From NCBI GenBank assembly GCA_963666575.2, contig CAXXYG010000027.1, forward strand, positions 496,001 to 560,000: 64,000 nucleotides of DNA. The letters are read 5' to 3'. A program made the translations under genes and the position numbers. Every line of letters starts with the position of its first letter. Positions within the stretch are counted from its first letter, which is position 1. Source of the DNA: JABMQB01 sp963666575 (GTDB taxonomy: Bacteria; Bacteroidota; Bacteroidia; Bacteroidales; Prolixibacteraceae). Below, one piece after another: positions 47,104-53,587 of the stretch. The notes beneath the pieces are model-generated. The model did no database searches, was not told where the DNA came from, and saw nothing but the letters and a program-made list of their open reading frames with translations.

Positions 47104-47608
47104 CTAATCCTAAATTTTTGTATACAGAATCTGGATAATGCCAGTCATCACTTTTAGTTTTATCGACTGTTGAATTAAATTGACTCGGCCAATAATCCAA
47201 AGCATATTTTATTATTTTCATTCTGAAAGAAATATGCATTGCGTTTTCTCCTTTTAAGATTGGAGGACAAAGTGTGTTGTCGATATTTCTTTGCTTATTT
47301 AAGTTAACCACAACAATTGGCAAATCCAGTTTCTGGCATTGTTCAATTTCCCAACGCACATATCTAAATAAATTTTTGGTACTATCTCCAACTATTACGA
47401 TAACATGTTTGGCGTTTTTAATTCTTTCTAGCAGCCTTTGTTTAATATAAGTTTCATTTGCCGCTTGACCTGTAAGTGGTTTTAAATCGTGAGCATCAAA
47501 AAAATCAAATTCAATATTATCTAAAGAATTCCATCCTTTCATTCTAGCATAAGCCCACATATCATTATCTCCATCGAAAATCACATATGTTTTATTTCTA
47601 TATCCCAT
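47096..47608 (-). CDS. ThsB-like (MTH538-type) TIR domain protein
   Basis: This 170-residue single-domain cytoplasmic protein has the ThsB/MTH538 TIR-like pattern: YVIFDGDNDMWAYARMKGW at the start, FFDAHDL, then IKQRLLERIKNAKHVIVIVGDSTK and VRWEIEQCQKLDLPIVVVNLN. Glu87 in RWEIE is the expected catalytic glutamate. In Thoeris systems such proteins sense infection and make an ADP-ribose-derived signal that activates a separate effector. Here the gene overlaps a SLATT-like membrane protein, which would be the natural effector, rather than ThsA. The start is preceded by AATTAAAAATAAACTAAATG, a leader shared by the neighbouring cassette ORFs. Confidence 0.85.
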   Translation of the reverse strand: MGYRNKTYVIFDGDNDMWAYARMKGWNSLDNIEFDFFDAHDLKPLTGQAANETYIKQRLLERIKNAKHVIVIVGDSTKNLFRYVRWEIEQCQKLDLPIVVVNLNKQRNIDNTLCPPILKGENAMHISFRMKIIKYALDYWPSQFNSTVDKTKSDDWHYPDSVYKNLGLDE

Positions 47609-47619
47609 TTAGTTTATTT

Positions 47620-48312
47620 TTAATTGTTGTTGTTATGTGTTTTAATGTCTTTTTCAACTTTTAATTTTTGAAATTTCCATGACTTTACTAGGTCTAATAG
47701 AAGTTTAGTTACAACAAGCATATTATAAGAAAAATCTACTTTCCTATAAATTTCAAAAAAATTATATCTTCCGATTTTAGTTATTATTGTTCCTTCTTTT
47801 TCACTTACTATTTTAGTTTGTAAAAAGGAGTGTTCATTACTCAGATGAATATGTCCTGAACTATTTTTGTATAGTTTAAGTATGCCGGGTTTAACGTTTT
47901 TGTCTAATTGTTTTGCCAAATAAGTATCTGTCATTCTTTTACCTTTGATATCTTTTAGGCTGCCAATATGTTCCCCATCTAAATATTTCAGAAAGAAGGC
48001 ATCATAATCATCAACTAAAGTTGCAGCATAAAAACGTAAACAGTTGTCGAGTTGAATTCGAATTAAAGGTACGGCGGCTATGTAATTATTCTCTTTAGCC
48101 AATACTACAAATCCGCAAATTATTGAAATAGCTCTATTGACGATCCCAGAAATGAATAAATCCATAGTATGAATACTTCCTTTATCACCAGCCTCACCGA
48201 TAGACAAAAAAAGTTTTGCTTCATTTATGAATTCATTTTCAAGATTTAATAGTTCTGATAAATATTCTTTTAAATCTTCCTCATTAAATTCTTTGTTCAA
48301 TTTATCACTCAT
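47620..48312 (-). CDS. Helical protein of unknown function in its own cassette
   Basis: This 230-residue cytoplasmic protein is predominantly helical (VNRAISIICGFVVLAKENNYIAAVPLIRIQLDNCLRFYAA) with a conserved-looking SSGHIHLSNEHSF. The layout resembles DUF5677- or HEPN-like helical proteins seen near defence genes, but I cannot assign it. The last codons run into the 3' boundary motif: the gene is enclosed by a perfect inverted 9-mer, ACACATAAC at 48331-48339 and GTTATGTGT at 47632-47640. That makes it a complete cassette unit by the criterion used for the others. It starts 19 bases after spacer S1 and ends 11 bases before the TIR gene. Confidence 0.65.
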   Translation of the reverse strand: MSDKLNKEFNEEDLKEYLSELLNLENEFINEAKLFLSIGEAGDKGSIHTMDLFISGIVNRAISIICGFVVLAKENNYIAAVPLIRIQLDNCLRFYAATLVDDYDAFFLKYLDGEHIGSLKDIKGKRMTDTYLAKQLDKNVKPGILKLYKNSSGHIHLSNEHSFLQTKIVSEKEGTIITKIGRYNFFEIYRKVDFSYNMLVVTKLLLDLVKSWKFQKLKVEKDIKTHNNNN

Positions 48313-48330
48313 TCTTGTTTCTTCTTAATT

Positions 48331-48425
48331 ACACATAACGGGAGTTGAATTGACGGTGTTGCTACAACGAGGAACAGTTGGATTACCCACTGAAACCCGC
48401 ATTATATTAACATTTTGTTATGTGC
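48331..48425 (-). other. attC-like cassette spacer S1
   Basis: A 95-base imperfect palindrome whose ends pair (GCACATAAC ... GTTATGTGT on the minus strand), with an inner CGGG/CCCG pair. It starts three bases after the stop of the HEPN gene. It shares ACAACGAG, CTGAAACCCGCATT and ACATTTTGTTATG with the spacer at 58292-58502. Confidence 0.6.
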
Positions 48426-48427
48426 TT

Positions 48428-49261
48428 TTATTTGTTTTTATAATTCTTTTCAAGTTGATTGACTGAACTATTCATAAATTTGTGATACTTAACAGCAGCA
48501 AAATTGTTGGTCATTACAAGTTTAGTTGCTAATCCTGAAATATCTTTCAGCAAAATAATTGATTCTTTCAAATAATTTCTTTCAATACAAAGTTTTGCAC
48601 CTAAGTTTAGTGTACTTGTGGGATTTTCCCGTTTATATTTTCTGTCAACTTTCCCATTATTGTGTATCCAAACATTCCTTCTACCTGTGATTTCGAGATA
48701 TTTATTCAAGGCTGTCTGATAATCTTCTTTAAAGATTTTTCCAAATCCAAGTTTTGCTTTATCTTTTTCAAAAAAATCAGTTGGTTTTCCGTAAAAAATC
48801 CCTCTAATTTTTTCTTCAATTAATTTGTCAATTATTTCATCTTTATCATCACTATTCATAATTGTTTCCATCAATTTTATTTGTTGACCAATTTGCTCAA
48901 CTGCATCTCTTGTACTTATTTTCTCTGGGAATTCTTTATATACTATTTTTGATAAATCTTGTAAAAAATGTTCGGTTAATGAAATTGCTTCAATTAAAGT
49001 TTTTGATGGAAGAGAATTAACTATAATTCTTTCTGTCATTCCCCAAACGTCTTTAAAATAAAATGTTTTTATTCCATTGTTATACAGATTGCTAATCCTT
49101 AAATTGACACTTTTAGGGTTTATTTCACAAGTTTTTTTTAATTCTCTGGTTGAATAATCAAGATAATTGTAGTCTCGCCAAGTATTAATAATCCTCTTTC
49201 TAAAATTGATGAAAAGTCCGGTTATTTCCGAATTAACATGGCTATCTATTCTTCTACTCAT
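48428..49261 (-). CDS. HEPN-domain protein, probable RNase-type toxin/effector
   Basis: This 277-residue cytoplasmic, mostly helical protein has the HEPN active-site pattern RX4-6H, seen as R195-NVWI-H200 within ITGRRNVWIHNNGKVDRKY. A polar Asn follows the Arg, as is usual in catalytic members. HEPN proteins of this size are commonly metal-independent RNases in abortive-infection and toxin-antitoxin systems; no partner antitoxin is recognisable next to it. The gene is flanked by near-complementary 9-mers (GTACATAAC at 49277-49285, GTTATGTGC at 48417-48425, 8 of 9 matching) and behaves as a discrete cassette. Confidence 0.75.
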   Translation of the reverse strand: MSRRIDSHVNSEITGLFINFRKRIINTWRDYNYLDYSTRELKKTCEINPKSVNLRISNLYNNGIKTFYFKDVWGMTERIIVNSLPSKTLIEAISLTEHFLQDLSKIVYKEFPEKISTRDAVEQIGQQIKLMETIMNSDDKDEIIDKLIEEKIRGIFYGKPTDFFEKDKAKLGFGKIFKEDYQTALNKYLEITGRRNVWIHNNGKVDRKYKRENPTSTLNLGAKLCIERNYLKESIILLKDISGLATKLVMTNNFAAVKYHKFMNSSVNQLEKNYKNK

Positions 49262-49276
49262 TTTGTTTATTTAATT

Positions 49277-49304
49277 GTACATAACGGGAGTCCGCGCATG
49301 AACT
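49277..49304 (-). other. Half of an attC-like spacer (S2)
   Basis: On the minus strand GCGCGGACTCCCGTTATGTAC resembles the 3' end of spacer S1 (AACTCCCGTTATGTGT). The 5' half is missing, as if deleted or replaced by the adjacent type-B spacer. Confidence 0.5.
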
Positions 49305-49397
49305 TCATTTTTACTCTTTTTATTTTTGCAAGTATCTGAATTACAGTATTCGTTTTTTTCATTAAATAGGTTATTGCGCTGTTTGACGATAAGCATA

Positions 49398-49502
49398 AGG
49401 ATAGTAGCCGATTGCGGGCTTCATTCCTGGCAAAATATAAGAAAGTTGAAGCGGGCTACAACCAATTAATTTACTACTGTTTCGGCTATTATTTTTATAC
49501 AT
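49398..49502 (-). repeat. Type-B cassette spacer repeat, copy 2
   Basis: This 105-base segment is homologous to 45031-45128, best conserved at its ends (ATAGTAGCCGATTGCGGG; GGCTATTnTTTTTATACAT). It starts six bases after the stop codon of the HEPN gene at 49509. Together with copy 1 it brackets the five-gene block. Confidence 0.7.
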
Positions 49503-49508
49503 CCTTAG

Positions 49509-50072
49509 TTATTTTTTAAATAAATCAATAATATCATCCATGTCTTTTATATTTATACTAATAAAGAAATCATTCATAATTGAATGTAACATTTTAGTAT
49601 AATCTTCAAAAGCTGTCTTAAGCTCTAATAAATCTTCTTTAGATGCAATTACAATATCTTCAGTAGTTTTTGGATGAACAAGTTTATCGCGTTTAGTCTT
49701 AATTGATTTTAACAATCCATATTTTGAATCAAGATATTGTTGTATAATTTCATTCTTATTCCATGTTCGACAGACCTGTTTAAATGTTTTTTTGAATTTA
49801 TCTTCAAAAGTGTGTCTGTCACAATATCCTTCATAGTTGTCGATATGGTTTAGTCCAAAAATGTCCGATTCAATCAACGATAGAAACCCTTTTAAAGAAG
49901 CTCTATAAAGTGTATCAAATTTCTCATTTTCATCTTGATATGAATCTGTAATTTCTAAAAGTAGTTCATAATCCTTACGAATAATATTGTGACGCTTTTG
50001 GTAGTCATCTAATGCCAGATTAGCTTTTCTAAATTCTTCCTTGTCTTTAAAGGTCTTTGAATGTTCACTCAT
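49509..50072 (-). CDS. Small HEPN-motif protein, first gene of the cargo block
   Basis: This 187-residue helical cytoplasmic protein has an RX4H motif, R128-DKLV-H133 in KTKRDKLVHPKTTED, with an acidic residue after the Arg as in many HEPN RNases and AbiU-like proteins. It is the first cargo gene reading from the leader repeat, preceded by AAAAAGGAATAAATG. It is followed by a type-B spacer. Its function is inferred from the motif only. It is unrelated in sequence to the other HEPN-motif protein in the block. Confidence 0.65.
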   Translation of the reverse strand: MSEHSKTFKDKEEFRKANLALDDYQKRHNIIRKDYELLLEITDSYQDENEKFDTLYRASLKGFLSLIESDIFGLNHIDNYEGYCDRHTFEDKFKKTFKQVCRTWNKNEIIQQYLDSKYGLLKSIKTKRDKLVHPKTTEDIVIASKEDLLELKTAFEDYTKMLHSIMNDFFISINIKDMDDIIDLFKK

Positions 50073-50103
50073 TTATTCCTTTTTAATGCACCACAATTTT
50101 TCA

Positions 50104-50235
50104 ATTTAATCAAAAATTTCACTTAAGTGCCTTCTAGTTAGTGCTATATCGTTTGCAAACGATTATAATTACGCATAAACATATGTGATCATTTATAACC
50201 AAACACTAATTTAACAAAACAAATGTTCAAATACT
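50104..50235 (-). repeat. Leader repeat, copy 1 (in element)
   Basis: This 132-base segment is homologous over its full length to 59942-60073. The strongest blocks are ACACTAATTTAACAAAACAA, ATGTTCAAATACT and GTTTGCAAACGAT. It contains the perfect 16-bp palindrome ATCGTTTGCAAACGAT (50148-50163). It lies directly upstream of the first cargo gene, as copy 2 lies upstream of the LRR gene. Confidence 0.8.
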
Positions 50236-50371
50236 AGCAACTTACATACATTTATGTTGGCCATATTGTCTCATTAACTAATTGATATTAAGTAAACATT
50301 GCTAGTCAAAAGAAAAATATTGTCCCTCTTTCTTGTAAGTATTGCAGGCATATAACACGCAAAATAGAAAT

Positions 50372-50381
50372 GGTAATTACC
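50372..50381. promoter_or_regulatory. GGTAATTACC palindrome, copy 1
   Basis: A 10-bp palindrome that recurs 142 bases away inside an 18-bp palindrome at 50510-50527. It is a candidate protein-binding site at the cargo/core junction. Confidence 0.4.
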
Positions 50382-50392
50382 GTTTTAGAACA

Positions 50393-50424
50393 GGGCGGGG
50401 CGGGGTGTTCAGTGAGACAGGGGG
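50393..50424 (+). other. G-rich tract with four G-runs
   Basis: GGGCGGGGCGGGG is followed after 14 bases by GGGGG, in otherwise AT-rich non-coding DNA. It could form a G-quadruplex or mark a transfer or replication site. No coding explanation is seen. Confidence 0.4.
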
Positions 50425-50509
50425 TAAAGAAAAAGAAAATATAAGAATTAGATTTGTGATAATTAGGCAGTTAACTTTTTTTAGACCGGAATAGCCTGAT
50501 AGTGGTTAA

Positions 50510-50527
50510 TTTTGGTAATTACCAAAA
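50510..50527. promoter_or_regulatory. 18-bp perfect palindrome containing GGTAATTACC
   Basis: TTTTGGTAATTACCAAAA is its own reverse complement. It lies just beyond the terminator of the core operon and repeats the core of the palindrome at 50372. Confidence 0.5.
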
Positions 50528-50529
50528 TA

Positions 50530-50566
50530 AAAAATCCGGAATTTAACGATGTAAAATCCGGATTCA
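50530..50566 (-). terminator. Terminator of the element core operon
   Basis: On the minus strand AATCCGGATTTTA, a short loop, then TAAATTCCGGATT and TTTTTTATTTT, 20 bases after the stop of the small HTH gene. Confidence 0.75.
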
Positions 50567-50586
50567 ATGATCTTAAAGTAGGACTG

Positions 50587-50835
50587 TTATTCTTTTGCTT
50601 TCACTCTTAAATAGTTGCTTTCTTCAACAATTACCCGGAATATTGCAACCATTTGGCCAGGAGTAAAAGTCCGTTTTTTTAATCTTCGTGCAAAATGTGA
50701 TTTGCTAATACCTGTTTTCTGAAACATTTCTGTTTGAGGTATATTTGAAAGGATCACTATTTCAGATAAATTTTCTATCAATTCATTGTGTTGAAATGCT
50801 TTGCTCCGCATTTCGCCAAAGGTCATTTCTGCCAT
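50587..50835 (-). CDS. Small HTH DNA-binding protein
   Basis: This 82-residue protein has a central helix-turn-helix (IPQTEMFQKTGISKSHFARRLKKRTFTPGQM) of the XRE/Cro type. It is the last gene of the element's core operon, 13 bases after the ATP-grasp gene, and is closed by a terminator. It probably acts as a regulator of the element; its target is unknown. Confidence 0.75.
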   Translation of the reverse strand: MAEMTFGEMRSKAFQHNELIENLSEIVILSNIPQTEMFQKTGISKSHFARRLKKRTFTPGQMVAIFRVIVEESNYLRVKAKE

Positions 50836-50848
50836 AATTTTTTCTTTT

Positions 50849-51946
50849 TTATGAGTTTAAAATTTTAAAACAACTATTAAGTGCTTCGTAAAAGTTTGAC
50901 GGTTCTTTTTCTTCGGGTTCTATTGTTTTAAGGCTTTGTGATGTTTTTGCCTTAAATGTTGAGTTTGTTGAAGTATCAAAAAATGGATTATTGCCTAAAC
51001 CAAAAACAAACATATTACTCCTGTTATTTACTGCATTCCCACTTTTATAACTGCGCTCGCAATATTCTATTAAAGGAGTGCTAATGTCTGTTTCTGTAAT
51101 TTTCTCAATATGGTAACCATAATTACCATTTACCTCAATTACATAGCTTTTGCCCTCTTTGTCTTTCATCAGGTCAACCCCGGCCACTTCCAGGCCGCAG
51201 GCCCGGGCAGCAATGACACAAATTTGTTGGTCATCTTTTGACAGGTCGATTTTTTTACCTGTTCCGCCCTGGCTAATGTTTGACCTTAATTCTCCTTTTT
51301 TAGCAGTCCTTTCCATTGCAACAACTACTTTTCCATCGATAACGATTGCCCGGATGTCTTTTTCCCCACCATTTATAAAACCTTGAAGTAAGATGTTTTC
51401 TTTATGAAGGAAAAAGTTTTCCAGGAATACGTTTGACTGGTAAGCATCCATAAGGGGATAAACGGAATTTCCCTGGCTGCCTTTTAAACCTTTTGCGATG
51501 GCAGGTAAACCGCCAACCTGTTCCATCATCCAGGCAACATGTACTACCCGGTCTCCTAAAACAGTTTTTGGAACTCTGATTTTTGCCTGGCTAATTTTTT
51601 GCATCGATATAAGTTTATCTGCTGCTGTTTGAATACCAAGGGCTGTTTGGGTTGAAAAAATACGAAGGTTGTTGTTTAAATGTTCCATTACCGCCGATGC
51701 ATAAGAAAGGTTTACCCCAATTCTGGGAATGATAGCATCAATTTCCTTAGCGGTTAACCTTTCTGGCTTGTTATTCCGTCCGAAACCATCATAAATACGG
51801 TCATATCCGTTTATAATGTCAGAAATTAATAAATAAAGGAAGGCCGGGTCTTTTATAATCATTGTATGCCCCTTTTTTTTTCCTGCTTTAACAATACTTT
51901 GAGTTGCATAACTGTTGGGTGCAGCTGATAAAACTAAAATTTTCAT
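50849..51946 (-). CDS. RimK-like ATP-grasp ligase carried on the element
   Basis: This 365-residue cytoplasmic protein has the RimK/ATP-grasp layout: an N-terminal pre-ATP-grasp domain (MKILVLSAAPNSYATQSIVKAG), a nucleotide loop AIAKGLKGSQGNSVYP, GEKDIRAIVIDGKVVVAMER, and the metal-binding motif YVIEVNGNYGYH near residue 270. The final 70 residues are low-complexity. RimK enzymes add glutamate, or related amino acids, to protein C-termini or to small molecules. Carriage on a mobile element, coupled by a 4-base overlap to an RHH gene, is unusual. A modification role in element maintenance or host interference is speculation. The substrate is unknown. Confidence 0.85.
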   Translation of the reverse strand: MKILVLSAAPNSYATQSIVKAGKKKGHTMIIKDPAFLYLLISDIINGYDRIYDGFGRNNKPERLTAKEIDAIIPRIGVNLSYASAVMEHLNNNLRIFSTQTALGIQTAADKLISMQKISQAKIRVPKTVLGDRVVHVAWMMEQVGGLPAIAKGLKGSQGNSVYPLMDAYQSNVFLENFFLHKENILLQGFINGGEKDIRAIVIDGKVVVAMERTAKKGELRSNISQGGTGKKIDLSKDDQQICVIAARACGLEVAGVDLMKDKEGKSYVIEVNGNYGYHIEKITETDISTPLIEYCERSYKSGNAVNNRSNMFVFGLGNNPFFDTSTNSTFKAKTSQSLKTIEPEEKEPSNFYEALNSCFKILNS

Positions 51947-52107
51947 AATTCAAATTTTTTAATGGTTAATAATACTTTTTGCATTTTTCTTCTTAAAAAC
52001 TCGCTTTTGTTGGTGTTTAATACCTGGGTCAATTGATCCAGCTCTTTTTTTTCTTCTATTGTGATCCTGAATGATATAACAGAATCAAAAATTGTTTTTT
52101 TCTCCAT
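51943..52107 (-). CDS. Ribbon-helix-helix small protein (MobC/antitoxin-like)
   Basis: I start this at the ATG at 52107, giving 54 residues (MEKKTIFDSVISFRITIEEK...). A longer in-frame start would add an implausible hydrophobic, cysteine-containing extension. The chain FRITIEEKKELDQLTQVLNTNKSEFLRRKM is a ribbon-helix-helix pattern as in MobC-like accessory and antitoxin-type repressors. The stop overlaps the start of the RimK-like gene by four bases, so the two are translationally coupled. Confidence 0.7.
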   Translation of the reverse strand: MEKKTIFDSVISFRITIEEKKELDQLTQVLNTNKSEFLRRKMQKVLLTIKKFEL

Positions 52108-52273
52108 TGTTTTTTTTGAATACAACATACAACCAGGCAAGCAAAAAAAAAAGGACACATAGACAACCTCTATGATTATTTGAATAATGATTGATGGGAT
52201 CAATCAGGTTTTATGTTGGCATATTGTTATCCGGAACAAATTATTTTTCATTAATTGCCCAGGAATTAGAGGT

Positions 52274-52519
52274 TTATGGTTTGCGAAAATTATTGAGGTT
52301 ATCCCTGATAATTGCCAGGTCAGCAAGCAGGTATTTTATTTTTAGTAAATCTTCGTCCTGGAAGTCATCAAGCTTACGGGCAATTGCGCAAACAGCATCA
52401 GCAATGTTTTCCCTGGTAACGTTTAACATTTCATTGTCATGATTCTGTAAAATTCCAAGTTGATTAATTGCGCTCGGAGTTAATATTACGCCTTCAACTT
52501 CAATGTGTGTTTTAATCAT
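52274..52519 (-). CDS. Hypothetical element core protein
   Basis: This 81-residue acidic protein (MIKTHIEVEGVILTPSAINQLG..., with helical ENIADAVCAIARKLDDFQDEDLLKIKYLLADLAIIRDNL) has no motif I recognise. It lies 17 bases after the primase-like gene and about 165 bases before the RHH gene, in the same orientation. This fits small accessory proteins in replication modules. Confidence 0.6.
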   Translation of the reverse strand: MIKTHIEVEGVILTPSAINQLGILQNHDNEMLNVTRENIADAVCAIARKLDDFQDEDLLKIKYLLADLAIIRDNLNNFRKP

Positions 52520-52536
52520 AAAGCGGTTGTATTTAA

Positions 52537-53412
52537 TTAAACAAGAGACGGTTGAGTATTAATTATAAATTCATTAAAATCTTTATTATTCGGGTATATG
52601 GTTTTTGCAAAATTTGTGGCGTTTGGGAATTTCTTCAGTATTCCTTCAGCTGCATTTTTCCCGGCCGGGTCATTATCCAGGTAAAGGTTAATTCTCCGGA
52701 ATTTTGGTAAAAGGCTAGAAACTGCATCGAGGTTATTAATTGAGTTTAAAACGATGGTTGTGGCCGCAGGTTTTTTATAACCGTAATATTCCAGGGCTGA
52801 AAGGAAATCCAGGAATCCTTCGAAAATGTTTATCCTTTTAAGGCTGCCTTTAATTGTTGTTATGGCTTTAGGGCTGTTGCTGCCTTTAAAATACTTGTTA
52901 CGTAGCTCAAAGCCTCCTTTATCGTTCATAAAAGCCAGGGCAAAGTAGTTTTTGCCGTTCACCTGGTAATAGGCTTCACTTATAAAATTTATTGCCTTAA
53001 AATGGCTTATTTTCCGGCTGGCCAGGTATTGGATCAATGCACGGTTTTGTAGGGGTTGTATTTTTTTGATTTGAATTGCAGAATCAGGAGAACTTTGCTG
53101 TTCAAAAAAAGAAAAATCCCTGATTATTAACTCTGGTTTTTGCAGGATCATTAAAGCCCCTGCAATTCCGGTATTATTCATTTCCATAACCAGGTCGAGA
53201 ATATTACCACCTTTACCCAGGGCATAATCGTACCAAATATTTTGAGAATGGAATACTTTAAAACTAGGTTTGGTTTCATTCCTTAATGGGGAACTATACC
53301 AGGCCGAACCATTTTTTATTTTCTGAGGCCTTATTCCCAGGTTCTCGAGGTAACCAATTATCGATATTTTTTTAGATTGTGAACAGTTCATTTTTTCTTT
53401 TTTGAATAGCAT
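52537..53412 (-). CDS. Primase-like protein: degenerate CHC2 fold plus Toprim domain
   Basis: This 291-residue protein has an N-terminal region following the DnaG zinc-ribbon template (WYSSPLRNETKPSFKVFHSQNIWYDYALGKGGNILDLV, key residues NETKPSF and GKGGN). The zinc-ligand Cys/His positions are replaced, so the metal is probably lost. A Toprim domain follows, with catalytic Glu in NIFEGFLDFLSALEY and the DxD in NLYLDNDPAGKNA. Such primases start replication or complementary-strand synthesis on integrative elements. A second ATG at 53391 is an equally good start. It is separated from the RepA-like gene by the iteron-like cluster. Confidence 0.85.
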   Translation of the reverse strand: MLFKKEKMNCSQSKKISIIGYLENLGIRPQKIKNGSAWYSSPLRNETKPSFKVFHSQNIWYDYALGKGGNILDLVMEMNNTGIAGALMILQKPELIIRDFSFFEQQSSPDSAIQIKKIQPLQNRALIQYLASRKISHFKAINFISEAYYQVNGKNYFALAFMNDKGGFELRNKYFKGSNSPKAITTIKGSLKRINIFEGFLDFLSALEYYGYKKPAATTIVLNSINNLDAVSSLLPKFRRINLYLDNDPAGKNAAEGILKKFPNATNFAKTIYPNNKDFNEFIINTQPSLV

Positions 53413-53420
53413 TTTTAGGC

Positions 53421-53571
53421 GAACCGGTCAACTAATTGAAAATAAGGTGGTTGACCGGTTCGGTTCGATTGATCCCCTTATATATATAACCGAACCGAAC
53501 CAGTTCAATTCAGTATTTAAACAATGTATTGAAAACCAGTATTTTAACCGGTTCGGTTCGACTGAACCGGT
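53421..53571. repeat. Iteron-like cluster, candidate replication origin or operator
   Basis: The 15-mer ACCGGTTCGGTTCGA occurs at 53454-53468 and 53547-53561. Its inverted core CGAACCGAACC lies at 53491-53501, and there is a perfect inverted 12-mer GAACCGGTCAAC / GTTGACCGGTTC (53421-53432, 53450-53461). A TATATATATAA stretch lies in the middle. The position between repA-like and primase genes fits an origin. Confidence 0.7.
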
Positions 53572-53587
53572 GACCCGAACCACCGAA

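Noticed and set aside
51943..52203. 86-residue version of the RHH protein starting at 52203
   Set aside because: The first 32 residues would form an unlikely hydrophobic, Cys-containing extension over T-rich DNA; the start at 52107 fits the RHH family.
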